Shown in pieces: positions 1 through 6,907 of a stretch of 27,812 nt of DNA; position 1 is the stretch's first letter, and each line of letters starts with the position of its first letter. Position numbers and translations under genes: made by a program. The DNA is from an uncultured Acetatifactor sp. Lineage in GTDB: Bacteria; Bacillota; Clostridia; Lachnospirales; Lachnospiraceae. Location: contig CAJUFI010000058.1 in the NCBI GenBank assembly GCA_910585665.1, positions 1 through 27,812 of the forward strand, read 5' to 3'. Below the pieces are notes generated by a model. The model saw only the letters and a list, made by a program, of their open reading frames with translations, was not told where the DNA came from and did not search any database.

Positions 1-60
1 GGGAGTGCCTCTGGTGGCATAATATTACTTAATTATTAATGCAATAATGTACTAGCGTTG

Positions 61-151
61 CGCAAACAACTGTTGTGAAAGCAACTAATGAGGGGGATTT
101 TTGCACGGAACAAGGAAACGGAACATGTTTCAGCTATGCCAGCGGTGAAAA
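61..151 (+). repeat. Direct repeat copy 1 of promoter/leader segment
   Basis: This roughly 91-bp segment recurs at 241-331, offset by exactly 180 bp, with only two substitutions (positions 63 and 105 against 243 and 285). It carries the GTTG/CAAC operator half-sites, a GAGGGGG ribosome-binding-like run and the first codons of a reading frame. In this copy the frame closes after about 25 codons, and no consensus -35 box lies upstream, so it is probably a dead duplicate of the copy at 241. Confidence 0.85.
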
Positions 152-206
152 TTGCCGTCTTTTAGGACTGGATGCCAAACGGATGCCAAAAAATTCCCTC
201 AAACAG

Positions 207-264
207 TTGACATTGCAACTATAGTATAGTACACTAGTTGCGTAAACAACTGTTGTGAAAGCAA
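207..264 (+). promoter_or_regulatory. Promoter with MarR-type operator of a decayed exporter operon
   Basis: TTGACA (207-212), a 17-nt spacer and TACACT (230-235) form a housekeeping-type promoter. The imperfect palindromes AGTTGcgtaaaCAACT (236-251) and GTTGtgaaagCAAC (252-264) follow at once. The stretch aligns almost without gaps with the promoter/operator of the intact MarR operon at 22911-22970, including the shared core CAACTGTTGT. I infer that a MarR-family repressor binds it. The cognate MarR gene is missing here. Confidence 0.7.
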
Positions 265-331
265 CTAATGAGGGGGATTTTTGCCCGGAACAAGGAAACG
301 GAACATGTTTCAGCTATGCCAGCGGTGAAAA
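241..331 (+). repeat. Direct repeat copy 2 of promoter/leader segment
   Basis: This is the second copy of the 61-151 segment. Upstream similarity extends to the actag..ttg motif with a 2-nt indel. Unlike copy 1 it lies behind a good -35/-10 pair and runs in frame into the exporter remnant, so it is the copy likely to be transcribed. Confidence 0.85.
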
Positions 332-1398
332 AGTATAGAGGATTTGAGAATATAAGGACAGAAAGCGGAGAAAAACAGTGCAGACGAAATGGGAGAAGAT
401 GCCCTCAGAAGTATATTTTTATTGGAGGCCGTGCAGTTTTGAACGGAATTATGACACCGGGAGAATTGATGCAGTTCATCACTTATTCAGGGATGCTTTA
501 CGGATATGTGGATCAGCTGAGCAATCTGCCCAGACGTCTGATGGATCTGGTCACCAGCATGGAGCGTATTTCCGATATCATGAATCAGGAGCCTGACATC
601 CAGGACGGTGAAAAGCCGGTGGAACTGGATATTCAGGGGGAGATAGAATTTCAGCATGCTTCCTTTGGGTACAAGTCCTATCTGCCGGTTCTGGAGGATG
701 TCAGCCTGAAGGTGGCAAAGGGAGAGATGATTGGTCTCGTGGGCGCTTCCGGCACAGGAAAGTCCACCCTGATCAATCCGGTCATGCATCTGTACGAGGT
801 GGACGACGGCGCGATTCTGGTGGACGGGGTGGATATCAGGGACATCGGCCTGGAAAAATTCCATAGCCAGATCGGTGTGGTGTTACAGGAGAATTTCCTG
901 TTTGCCGGGACAATCTTCAACAATATCCGTTTTGCAAAACAGGATGCCACCTATGAGGAGGTAGTCCAGGCGGCGAAGGTGGCAAATGCCCACGACTTTA
1001 TCTGCCAGACACCGGACGGTTACAATACCTATGTGGGTGAGCACGGCTACAATCTGTCGGGCGGCGAACGGCAGAGAATTGCCATTGCCCGGGCAATCCT
1101 GAGCAATCCCAGGCTGCTGATTCTGGACGAAGCCACGGCCAGCCTGGACACGGAAAGCGAGTACCTGATTCAGAAAGCCCTGGGTAGGCTGACAGAAGGG
1201 CGGACGACCTTTGCCATAACAGAAAAACGCAATCGTTTTTGGGGAACAGGAAGGGAGCCATATGGCAAGGAGACAGAAAATACAGAAATATATTGTGGCC
1301 GCCGTCATGGTATGTCTGGTGGGCTGGATAGCGGTGTTGTATGTAGAGAGACATCGACAGGAGAAAGGCTGGGAAAATCAGTTCCTTGCGCAGTATAG
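268..1398 (+). pseudogene. Truncated ABC exporter (last TM helix and NBD), remnant
   Basis: This is the remnant of a multidrug-type ABC exporter half-transporter. The first ~47 codons are unrelated leader sequence. Exporter homology starts near base 408 with the end of the last membrane helix (GELMQFITYSGMLYGYVDQL) and runs through Walker A GASGTGKST, signature LSGGERQR and Walker B LLILDEATASLD. Homology stops abruptly at GRTTFAI near base 1218. The switch histidine that should follow is replaced by unrelated sequence, and the frame then runs out of phase through the next gene's start at 1262. About 250 residues of membrane domain and ~40 C-terminal residues are lost, so export activity is implausible. 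The promoter upstream matches that of the intact MarR/ABC/ABC operon near 22.9 kb, so this is probably what remains of a paralogous operon after deletions at both ends. Confidence 0.85.
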
Positions 1399-1876
1399 TG
1401 TGGCTTTAAGTGATGTGACATGGCATTTGGGACAATTTGAAGAAATGAAATCGTTCGAGGATCAACTGGACTGCCTGGAAGTGATTACAAATGATTTGAT
1501 GCAATTAAAGGCTTATATGGAAATGCATATTGAGCTGCTCAGTGTATCTAAGCCGAAAATAATGGCTTCTACAGCGGATTCCTTGGGATGGCATGAAACA
1601 GAAACGGTCATCGGACTCATAAACAATGGTGGGGCGATAAATTCTGATTCAATAGAATCTTTTCGGGCAGATGGTGTAATATCAACAAAAGAGATTGCCA
1701 TTTTACAGCTTTTAAAAGAAGAAGCGGAAAAATTGATGGAAGATATGCGCATGATGGAGGAAGACGGAGTGAATTATGAATATGCGCTTTCTTCATTGGA
1801 AGTATATCGGCGGTGGACAGAGATTATGCAGAATGTCAAAATACAATTAGTCCAAATAGGTCAGGATGAGGAGTAG
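1262..1876 (+). CDS. Membrane-anchored hypothetical protein
   Basis: I do not recognise this 204-residue protein. Its N-terminus is basic (MARRQKIQK) and followed by one hydrophobic helix at about residues 10-28, so it is probably a single-pass protein with its C-terminal part outside. The rest is acidic, rich in Glu, Met and Leu, and looks helical, possibly coiled coil (for example KEEAEKLMEDMRMMEEDG). The start is supported by an AAGGGAG ribosome binding site at 1251-1257. It begins exactly where the upstream exporter remnant breaks off, so it may have lost its original promoter and been brought here by the same rearrangement. No function is assigned. Confidence 0.7.
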   Translation: MARRQKIQKYIVAAVMVCLVGWIAVLYVERHRQEKGWENQFLAQYSVALSDVTWHLGQFEEMKSFEDQLDCLEVITNDLMQLKAYMEMHIELLSVSKPKIMASTADSLGWHETETVIGLINNGGAINSDSIESFRADGVISTKEIAILQLLKEEAEKLMEDMRMMEEDGVNYEYALSSLEVYRRWTEIMQNVKIQLVQIGQDEE

Positions 1877-2065
1877 CTTTTGTGAAAGCTTGAAAGCTAT
1901 TATGGCACCGGCAAGGACTGTCACCAATCTGTTTACATGCCGATTTCAAGATGTTTCTTTCAAAAATCATTGTATTGCCTTACAATGGAATCGTATGGAA
2001 ATTCTCTGCCCATGCCCGGTGCTGGGTGGAGCAGACGCGGAACTGGAATAGGAGGCATGGTTACA

Positions 2066-2920
2066 ATGGAGTTTGGAGAAAAACTGAAGCAGCTTCGGGA
2101 AGAAAAAGGAATGACACAACAGAAAATAGCAGACAAACTGTATGTCACACGACAGGCGGTCTCGCGGTGGGAGTGCGGCGCCCGGTATCCGGATTTGCTC
2201 ACGGCCAAGAAAATTGCCGAGATTTTGGAGGTATCCGTGGACGAGATGCTGTCCGGGGAGGAAATCAGGCAGAATGTGGAAAAGGAACCGATGCTTGCAA
2301 AGCCGGCGGAAAATATCCTTCAGACCGTTCTCTACACGATTGCGGCAGTGGCATTTCTGCTGATAAGCGTCTTTGGCATCTATTCCTATATCCCCGGGGA
2401 GCTGTTGGGGAAGACGACTGTGGGTAAAATCAATTTACAGGGGATAGTTACCGTCTGCGGATATGTCTTCAATTTGCTGGCAGTATTGACAGGCCTGAGA
2501 CTGTCCATAAAAAACCGGCTCACGGCAAAGGCCACGGGGTATATCATGTGTCTGCCCTATGGAAACGCGGGATTATCATTTCTGGCTACCTATGTGGATA
2601 TGCAGATAAAGAAAAACGGACATGTGGGATGGGATTACTTGATCACCAATATCCTGGTGCCGTTCCTGTTTGCCGCATGCGTGCTGCTGTTTTTTGTCCT
2701 GGAGGATCAGAGGATTCCATATGGCGCGATTTTGCTGATATGTGTCATTTCAACCGGCTACATCGCTCTCGTCACCAGGCATGTCTTTCTGAGAATGACG
2801 GATTTGGGATTTGTCTCAAGGACAGTGCATTGTCTTGGAGAGATGGGGATGGTGATCCTATTGGCCTATCAGGCCTATATCTGGAACCGGAAAAAGAAGA
2901 AGGCAATCAAGACCCCCTGA
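2066..2920 (+). CDS. Xre-family HTH regulator with multi-pass membrane domain
   Basis: This encodes 284 residues. Residues 5-60 form a classical Cro/CI-type helix-turn-helix (MTQQKIADKLYVTRQAVSRWE). A short acidic linker follows, then about five or six hydrophobic helices (roughly 84-108, 125-145, 155-178, 190-212, 218-240 and 255-274) and a lysine-rich cytoplasmic tail. Such membrane-tethered Xre regulators are common in Firmicutes and usually control neighbouring membrane or stress genes; the target here is unknown. I prefer the ATG at 2066 because GGAGG (2051-2055) sits 10 nt upstream, whereas the ATG at 2057 would leave only 1 nt. An IS66-type remnant is inserted 36 bp after the stop, and the terminator at 3775-3807 beyond that element may originally have ended this transcript. 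Confidence 0.85.
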   Translation: MEFGEKLKQLREEKGMTQQKIADKLYVTRQAVSRWECGARYPDLLTAKKIAEILEVSVDEMLSGEEIRQNVEKEPMLAKPAENILQTVLYTIAAVAFLLISVFGIYSYIPGELLGKTTVGKINLQGIVTVCGYVFNLLAVLTGLRLSIKNRLTAKATGYIMCLPYGNAGLSFLATYVDMQIKKNGHVGWDYLITNILVPFLFAACVLLFFVLEDQRIPYGAILLICVISTGYIALVTRHVFLRMTDLGFVSRTVHCLGEMGMVILLAYQAYIWNRKKKKAIKTP

Positions 2921-2956
2921 AATCATATCAGCACAACAAAGCTGGAAAAAAACTGG

Positions 2957-2980
2957 GTTACAATTCACGGCCTAGCCGAT
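2957..2980 (+). repeat. Left terminal inverted repeat of IS66-type remnant
   Basis: This 24-bp sequence is the exact reverse complement of 3750-3773. It contains the core TCACGGCCTAGCCGAT and marks the left end of the element. Confidence 0.85.
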
Positions 2981-2992
2981 TAGGATTTCTAG

Positions 2993-3737
2993 AATTTCAA
3001 GGAAGCAGATGCAGGGAAATTTGTCCTGCGCAAAGAGATCGCACGCCTTGAGCAGCGCGTCCTGGAAGTGGAACGCCAGAGGGACGACGCACTGGACAGG
3101 CTGAGGGATAAAAACCATGAATTATACGAAGTAAAATCGGCCCTCTATGAAGCGGAACAGAAAATAGCCGGGTTAACGGCGCGCATCAATAAAGACTATA
3201 CGAATTCCTCAAAATCATCTTCACAGAGCCCTGACCACAAGACCATTCCAAACGGAAGGGAAAAAAGCGGCAGAAAGCCAGGCGGCCAAAAAGGGCACAT
3301 CCATCATGGACGTAAGCACATGGAACCAACAGAGGTGATAGCCATCCCTGCACCTTCTATATATAGAGACGACCCGAACTTCAAAGAAACCGGCAATACG
3401 ATTCGCAAGCAGCTGGTAAAGCTGCATGTGGGTGTTGAAGTGGTGGAGTACCATACACCGGAATTCAGGAACCAGACAACAGGCCAGAGAGTGCACGCCG
3501 CTTTTCAAAAACGAGAAAGGCCTCACATGGAACAGAATGATGAAGGAATGGATCAAAGATGCGGCCATTTACTGGAATGAAATACATGACGGAGGTGAGG
3601 AAGCACCGGAAAAAGTGGCCGAATTAGACCGGAGATATGATGAGATCATGGCAACCGCAAAATCAGAGTATGAGTATGAGCCGCACAGCGAATACACTCC
3701 TGTTAACCATGCAAAACCCCACAGTCAATATCTGTGA
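2993..3737 (+). pseudogene. IS66-family transposase TnpC, internally deleted
   Basis: The open frame starts at 2993 with no ATG; GTG at 3068 is the first plausible start. It gives a coiled-coil/leucine-zipper region (RLEQRVLEVERQ through AEQKIAGL), then the typical IS66 stretch DYTNSSKSSSQSPDHKTIPN, GRKPGGQKGH and the segment ending ...HTPEFRNQTTGQRVHAAF near base 3507. The coding signal then jumps to a different frame, read as MMKEWIKDAAIYWNEIHDGG to 3737, which matches the C-terminal side of the same family. The jump is where the catalytic core was deleted. The product cannot be a working transposase. Confidence 0.85.
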
Positions 3738-3745
3738 GGTTTTTT
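3713..3745 (+). terminator. Rho-independent terminator inside IS66 remnant
   Basis: The stem AACCCCACAG / CTGTGAGGTT has one mismatch, a 7-nt loop and a following run of T. It would end transposase transcription just inside the right inverted repeat. Confidence 0.6.
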
Positions 3746-3749
3746 CTTT

Positions 3750-3773
3750 ATCGGCTAGGCCGTGAATTGTAAC
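3750..3773 (-). repeat. Right terminal inverted repeat of IS66-type remnant
   Basis: This is the exact reverse complement of 2957-2980. It lies one base before a rho-independent terminator that belongs to the flanking DNA. Confidence 0.85.
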
Positions 3774-3774
3774 G

Positions 3775-3807
3775 CGGTGTAGGGAAAAAGACCCTGCACC
3801 GTTTTTT
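3775..3807 (+). terminator. Rho-independent terminator
   Basis: The stem CGGTGTAGGG / CCCTGCACCG (one G-T wobble) is followed by TTTTTT. It lies just outside the right end of the IS remnant, so it probably terminated the Xre regulator transcript before the element inserted. Confidence 0.8.
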
Positions 3808-3940
3808 GTTGTCTCAGCGGTCAGGCCTGCAGGGGGCGGGGCGAAAGCCCTGTCTCCCAATGGTCGAACCGATGAGCACAACAGGGACAACCATATGATA
3901 ATGGTTTGCTCTGAAAATTAAGTAAGGGAGCAGAAAAGAA

Positions 3941-5185
3941 ATGAAAGCAAAGGGAATTACAGCACTTTTGAGACCTCTGGCGCTGTTCATGTGCCTGGGA
4001 ATGTCGATGCCGGTTCTGGCGGCGGGGGAAGATTTCGAGATAGAGGAAGGGGTTCTGAAGCGATATACAGGCTCCGACCATAGTATCATTATCCCGGATG
4101 GCGTAACCAAGATTGGCAGCAGCGCGTTCTCCGGCAGCAGCTTGACCGGCGTGACTATCCCGGAGAGTGTGTCTGAGATTGGAGAAAATGCATTTGGGCT
4201 CTGCCAGACCCTGTACAGCATTGAGATTCCTGACAGCGTGACCGTGATTGGAGCAGAAGCATTTTGTGCCAGCGGCCTGACCGAAATAACCATTCCCGGC
4301 ACTGTGACAGAGATAGGCGGAAGTGCATTTGAACGTTGCCATAACCTGTCCAGTGCCGTTTTTCTGGATGGCGTGACCGAAATCAGTTCGAGGTGCTTCA
4401 CGCGAAGCGAAAACCTGGTTAGCGTGACTACCCCGGGCAGCATGAGGAAGATCGGGGATTCTGCATTTTATGAATGCTATAGCCGGACCACCGTGGATCT
4501 TTCGGAAGGCTTGACCGAGATTGCGCCTCAGGCATTCTACAGATGCTATGAATTGACTGACATTACGATTCCGTCCAGCGTGACTGAGATTGGCGGCAGC
4601 GCCTTCCATTACTGCAACAGTCTGACCAGCCTGGACATCCCGGAGGGTGTAACGTCCATCGGTGAGTCCGCGTTTGCGGACTGCGACGGCCTGACCAGTG
4701 TGACGATTCCATCCAGTATGACGGAGCTCGTGGGCTCATTTTACGGCTGCGAGAATCTGACCAGCATCGTCATTCCGTCCAGTGTGGAGTTCATAGCGGC
4801 ACGAGAGTTTCAGGGTTGTACAAATCTGACTATTTACGGAGAAGCGGGAAGCTTTGCTGAGAGCTTTGCGAAGGCAAATCGGTTCTCTTTTTCTACAGAG
4901 CAGCCGAATACAGAGGCCGATTCTTCTGAATCTCCTGAGGGGCAGGAAACAGAAGCCGATTCCTCTGAATCTCCTGAAGGGCAGGAAACAGAAGCTGTTT
5001 CTTCAGAGTCTGCCGCCGAACCGGAAACGGGGAGTGATTCCGGTTCTACCACAGTATCCGTGCGGCTGGAAGAGGAGGACGAAGAGAGCGGCGGATTCCC
5101 TATTGTTCCGGTGCTGGCGGCCGCCATTGTAGTGATAGCGGCGGTGGTTCTGATAAAAAAGAATTTCAAGCGCAAGACGCCATAA
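3941..5185 (+). CDS. BspA-like leucine-rich-repeat surface protein
   Basis: This 414-residue protein is secreted and membrane-anchored. A signal peptide covers about residues 1-28 (hydrophobic core LALFMCLGMSMPVLAA). About eleven BspA/LRR_5-type repeats of ~23 residues follow up to about residue 300, each of the form ITIPSSVTEIGGSAFHYCNSLTS. A Ser/Glu-rich linker contains a 13-residue repeat, and then come a C-terminal helix at about 386-405 and a basic tail (KKNFKRK) that should leave the protein anchored with the repeats outside. There is no LPXTG motif. Family members mediate adhesion or host interaction; the ligand is unknown. The start follows AAGGGAG. It stands next to, and may be co-transcribed with, the zinc-ribbon gene 84 bp downstream. 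Confidence 0.9.
   Translation: MKAKGITALLRPLALFMCLGMSMPVLAAGEDFEIEEGVLKRYTGSDHSIIIPDGVTKIGSSAFSGSSLTGVTIPESVSEIGENAFGLCQTLYSIEIPDSVTVIGAEAFCASGLTEITIPGTVTEIGGSAFERCHNLSSAVFLDGVTEISSRCFTRSENLVSVTTPGSMRKIGDSAFYECYSRTTVDLSEGLTEIAPQAFYRCYELTDITIPSSVTEIGGSAFHYCNSLTSLDIPEGVTSIGESAFADCDGLTSVTIPSSMTELVGSFYGCENLTSIVIPSSVEFIAAREFQGCTNLTIYGEAGSFAESFAKANRFSFSTEQPNTEADSSESPEGQETEADSSESPEGQETEAVSSESAAEPETGSDSGSTTVSVRLEEEDEESGGFPIVPVLAAAIVVIAAVVLIKKNFKRKTP
4910..5026 (+). repeat. 39-bp in-frame tandem repeat in LRR protein linker
   Basis: Two near-identical 39-bp units (4910-4948, 4949-4987) encode TEADSSESPEGQE. A third, degenerate unit (4988-5026) encodes TEAVSSESAAEPE. The repeat lengthens the flexible stalk between the leucine-rich repeats and the membrane helix, and its copy number may vary between strains. 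Confidence 0.85.
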
Positions 5186-5269
5186 AAAGTGCATACAACA
5201 TAGTCCATACCATTGCGCCTCCTCAGAGAGGACACTCAATTTAGGATTCAGAAATCGGAGGAAATAGAA

Positions 5270-5875
5270 ATGGCATTTTGTACAAATTGTGGAGCAAAAA
5301 TCAAGGGCGACACGAAGTTCTGCCCCAACTGCGGAGCCTCTGTGGAAGGGACGCCCCAGACACCCAAGGGCTCTTCCGCTCCAGGGCCTGCGCCCCAGGG
5401 TGCCGCCGGGAGCGCCGCCCAGGGGAAGGCTCTCGCCATGCTCAAACGTAATTACAAGCTCATCGGCATCGCCGTCCTGGCCGTGGTGGTTCTGCTGCTG
5501 CTCTTTTCCCGGGGCACAGGCGGGAAAGGAGACAATGCTTTGGCTCAGTTTCAGGGCTACTGGGACAGGAAGGGGCTCGTTGACAGCGATGTCACCATAG
5601 GCATGACTCGCCCGAATTATATCGGTATCACCGAGAATGCCTTGCAGTTAGATGCCAAGCTGTACACCTGTCCCATGTCAGAAACGGAGTACAAGGACGG
5701 AGCCCTGTACTTTTCGGCTCAGTGGTACCAGTCTTTACCGTACCTGGGACAAGGAGCCGGTATGCAGAACTACTCCCTGCGGCTGACTTATGACGAAAGC
5801 AGCGACCTGCTCACTCTGGACCTTTCTTTAATTAGGAACTGCCGGAAAATAATCTACGCATTTTGTTTAGAGTAA
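5270..5875 (+). CDS. Zinc-ribbon membrane protein, prematurely ended
   Basis: The 201-residue product begins with a double-CxxC zinc ribbon (CTNCGAKIKGDTKFCPNCGA, residues 4-23). A Pro/Gly/Ala-rich linker (28-52), one transmembrane helix (about 63-80) and an extracytoplasmic domain follow. Zinc_ribbon_2-type membrane proteins of this plan are common in Clostridia and mostly uncharacterised. The start at 5270 follows GGAGG at 5257-5261. The last ~14 residues (CRKIIYAFCLE) come from a palindromic insert at 5847-5922 that adds four in-frame stops; the same frame reopens after it and continues to 6229. The original protein was therefore probably about 290-320 residues, and this is a disrupted gene whose N-terminal part may still be made. 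Confidence 0.8.
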   Translation: MAFCTNCGAKIKGDTKFCPNCGASVEGTPQTPKGSSAPGPAPQGAAGSAAQGKALAMLKRNYKLIGIAVLAVVVLLLLFSRGTGGKGDNALAQFQGYWDRKGLVDSDVTIGMTRPNYIGITENALQLDAKLYTCPMSETEYKDGALYFSAQWYQSLPYLGQGAGMQNYSLRLTYDESSDLLTLDLSLIRNCRKIIYAFCLE

Positions 5876-5922
5876 ACCTGATAAAATCTGTAAATTTTGC
5901 AACAGGCTTGCGTAGGTTATTT
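5847..5922. repeat. Small palindromic insert splitting the zinc-ribbon gene
   Basis: The arms 5847-5860 (AAATAATCTACGCA) and 5909-5922 (TGCGTAGGTTATTT) are reverse complements with one G-T wobble. An inner CCTG/CAGG pair gives a nested hairpin. The core is AT-rich and holds four stops in the reading frame of the flanking gene, while both flanks stay in one frame. It resembles a miniature hairpin element inserted in the gene, but no target duplication or second copy is visible here. Confidence 0.5.
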
Positions 5923-6229
5923 GGAGGCATTTCCTTATTACAGCGGAGGCAATCCGATAACGCTGGATGAAAACGGCGTTGTCACAGGCGGCGAGACTGA
6001 CGGACGCAGCCCGTCTTCCGTTACGCAGAATGCGGACGGCTCCATTGCGATAATATTTAACGAGGGTGAACGGTATACGGTTTATCCGCCTGGCGTCGCT
6101 GTTCCCAGCCATTGGGGGAACGAAATCGACAGAGATGCCGTGAATATCGAATACCTTTATACGGCGGGCGGTGCGATGAACATTGTGTACCATGCGGATC
6201 CCGCATCCCTGGGAAGCGCCGGGAATTAA
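5891..6229 (+). pseudogene. Downstream fragment of the interrupted zinc-ribbon protein
   Basis: This continues the frame of the gene at 5270 after the palindromic insert. It encodes ...YLEAFPYYSGGNPITLDENGVVTGG..., a soluble beta-rich-looking segment ending NIVYHADPASLGSAGN. The nearest internal start has no convincing ribosome binding site, so independent translation is doubtful. A strong terminator follows at 6275. Confidence 0.65.
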
Positions 6230-6274
6230 CCATCAGCAGAAGTTTTATGGACACAATTGCATTATGACGACAGA

Positions 6275-6317
6275 AATAGCCGCCTCACTTTAGCGTAGCA
6301 GGGCGGCTATTCCCTTT
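6275..6317. terminator. Bidirectional rho-independent terminator
   Basis: A perfect 10-bp stem AATAGCCGCC / GGCGGCTATT (6275-6284, 6302-6311) is followed by CCCTTTTTT. It separates the converging zinc-ribbon and metallophosphoesterase genes and probably ends both transcripts. Confidence 0.85.
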
Positions 6318-6332
6318 TTTCAAGAAATACAG

Positions 6333-6854
6333 TCAGCTGAAGAACCTGATGATTTCTTCCGCGCTTACGGGCGCCATATCATTCGCGTCCACGCCCACGT
6401 CATATCTCAGAATCCCATCCCTGCGGTTCTTGCTATTGTAATCTTTGTGGTTGTGCTGGTGCCCGTGGAGCATGATTGCGCCCTTCCTGTAGCCGTTCCA
6501 CTCCAGAATGGGATAATGGAACAGCACGAAGCGCACATTCGCATATGTCATCTCTGCATAGTCCTGTATGGACGCGAACAGCGACGGTTCGAAGCCGGGG
6601 CTGTCCAGGAAATTGTCGTGGTTGCCGCGGATGAGGTGCTTTCTGCCTGGCAGCGACGACAGGCAGGCGCATGCCACCTCTGCGCCCTTCATCGTGAAGT
6701 CTCCCAGGATATACACGTCGTCATCATGCCCTATCCTGCCGTTCCAGTTTCTTATCAAGGCCCTGTCCATCTCGTCCGCGTTATGGAACGGCCTGCCCGT
6801 GTGGCGGATGATCTTGTCATGATGGAAATGCAGATCTGCTGTGAAATATATCAT
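6333..6854 (-). CDS. Calcineurin-like metallophosphoesterase
   Basis: This 173-residue single-domain protein carries all metal-ligand motifs of the metallophosphoesterase fold: DLHFHH (D7, H9), GDF (D52), GNHD (N78, H79), FHYP (H113) and HGHQH (H130, H132). It probably hydrolyses a phosphodiester or phosphomonoester using two metal ions. The short form is frequent in phages and Clostridia, and its substrate is unknown. The start at 6854 follows AAAGGGGGAA with good spacing; longer upstream reading in this frame overlaps the end of the DUF1963 gene and is not supported. It lies 53 nt downstream of that gene on the same strand, so the two probably form an operon. Confidence 0.9.
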   Translation of the reverse strand: MIYFTADLHFHHDKIIRHTGRPFHNADEMDRALIRNWNGRIGHDDDVYILGDFTMKGAEVACACLSSLPGRKHLIRGNHDNFLDSPGFEPSLFASIQDYAEMTYANVRFVLFHYPILEWNGYRKGAIMLHGHQHNHKDYNSKNRRDGILRYDVGVDANDMAPVSAEEIIRFFS

Positions 6855-6907
6855 CGGATTCCCCCTTTCTTTCTCTGTGGGAACTGCCGGAAAATAGCTG
6901 ATTTTTG

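Larger units (their letters stand above)
2957..3773 (+). mobile_element. IS66-type element remnant with intact terminal inverted repeats
   Basis: A perfect 24-bp inverted repeat bounds this 817-bp unit (2957-2980 and 3750-3773, ends reading GTTACAATTCACGG inward). Inside are the N-terminal leucine-zipper/zinc-binding region and a short C-terminal piece of an IS66-family TnpC transposase. The central DDE catalytic part, normally several hundred codons, is missing and the two pieces are out of frame. I see no 8-bp target duplication in the flanks (left ...aaaactgg, right gcggtgta...). It is non-autonomous but could be mobilised in trans because both ends survive. An accessory tnpA/tnpB region is not seen. 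Confidence 0.85.

Noticed and set aside
3821..4609. 262-codon minus-strand frame with repeat-like composition
   Set aside because: It mirrors the leucine-rich repeats of the BspA-like gene on the plus strand; the repeats explain its regularity.
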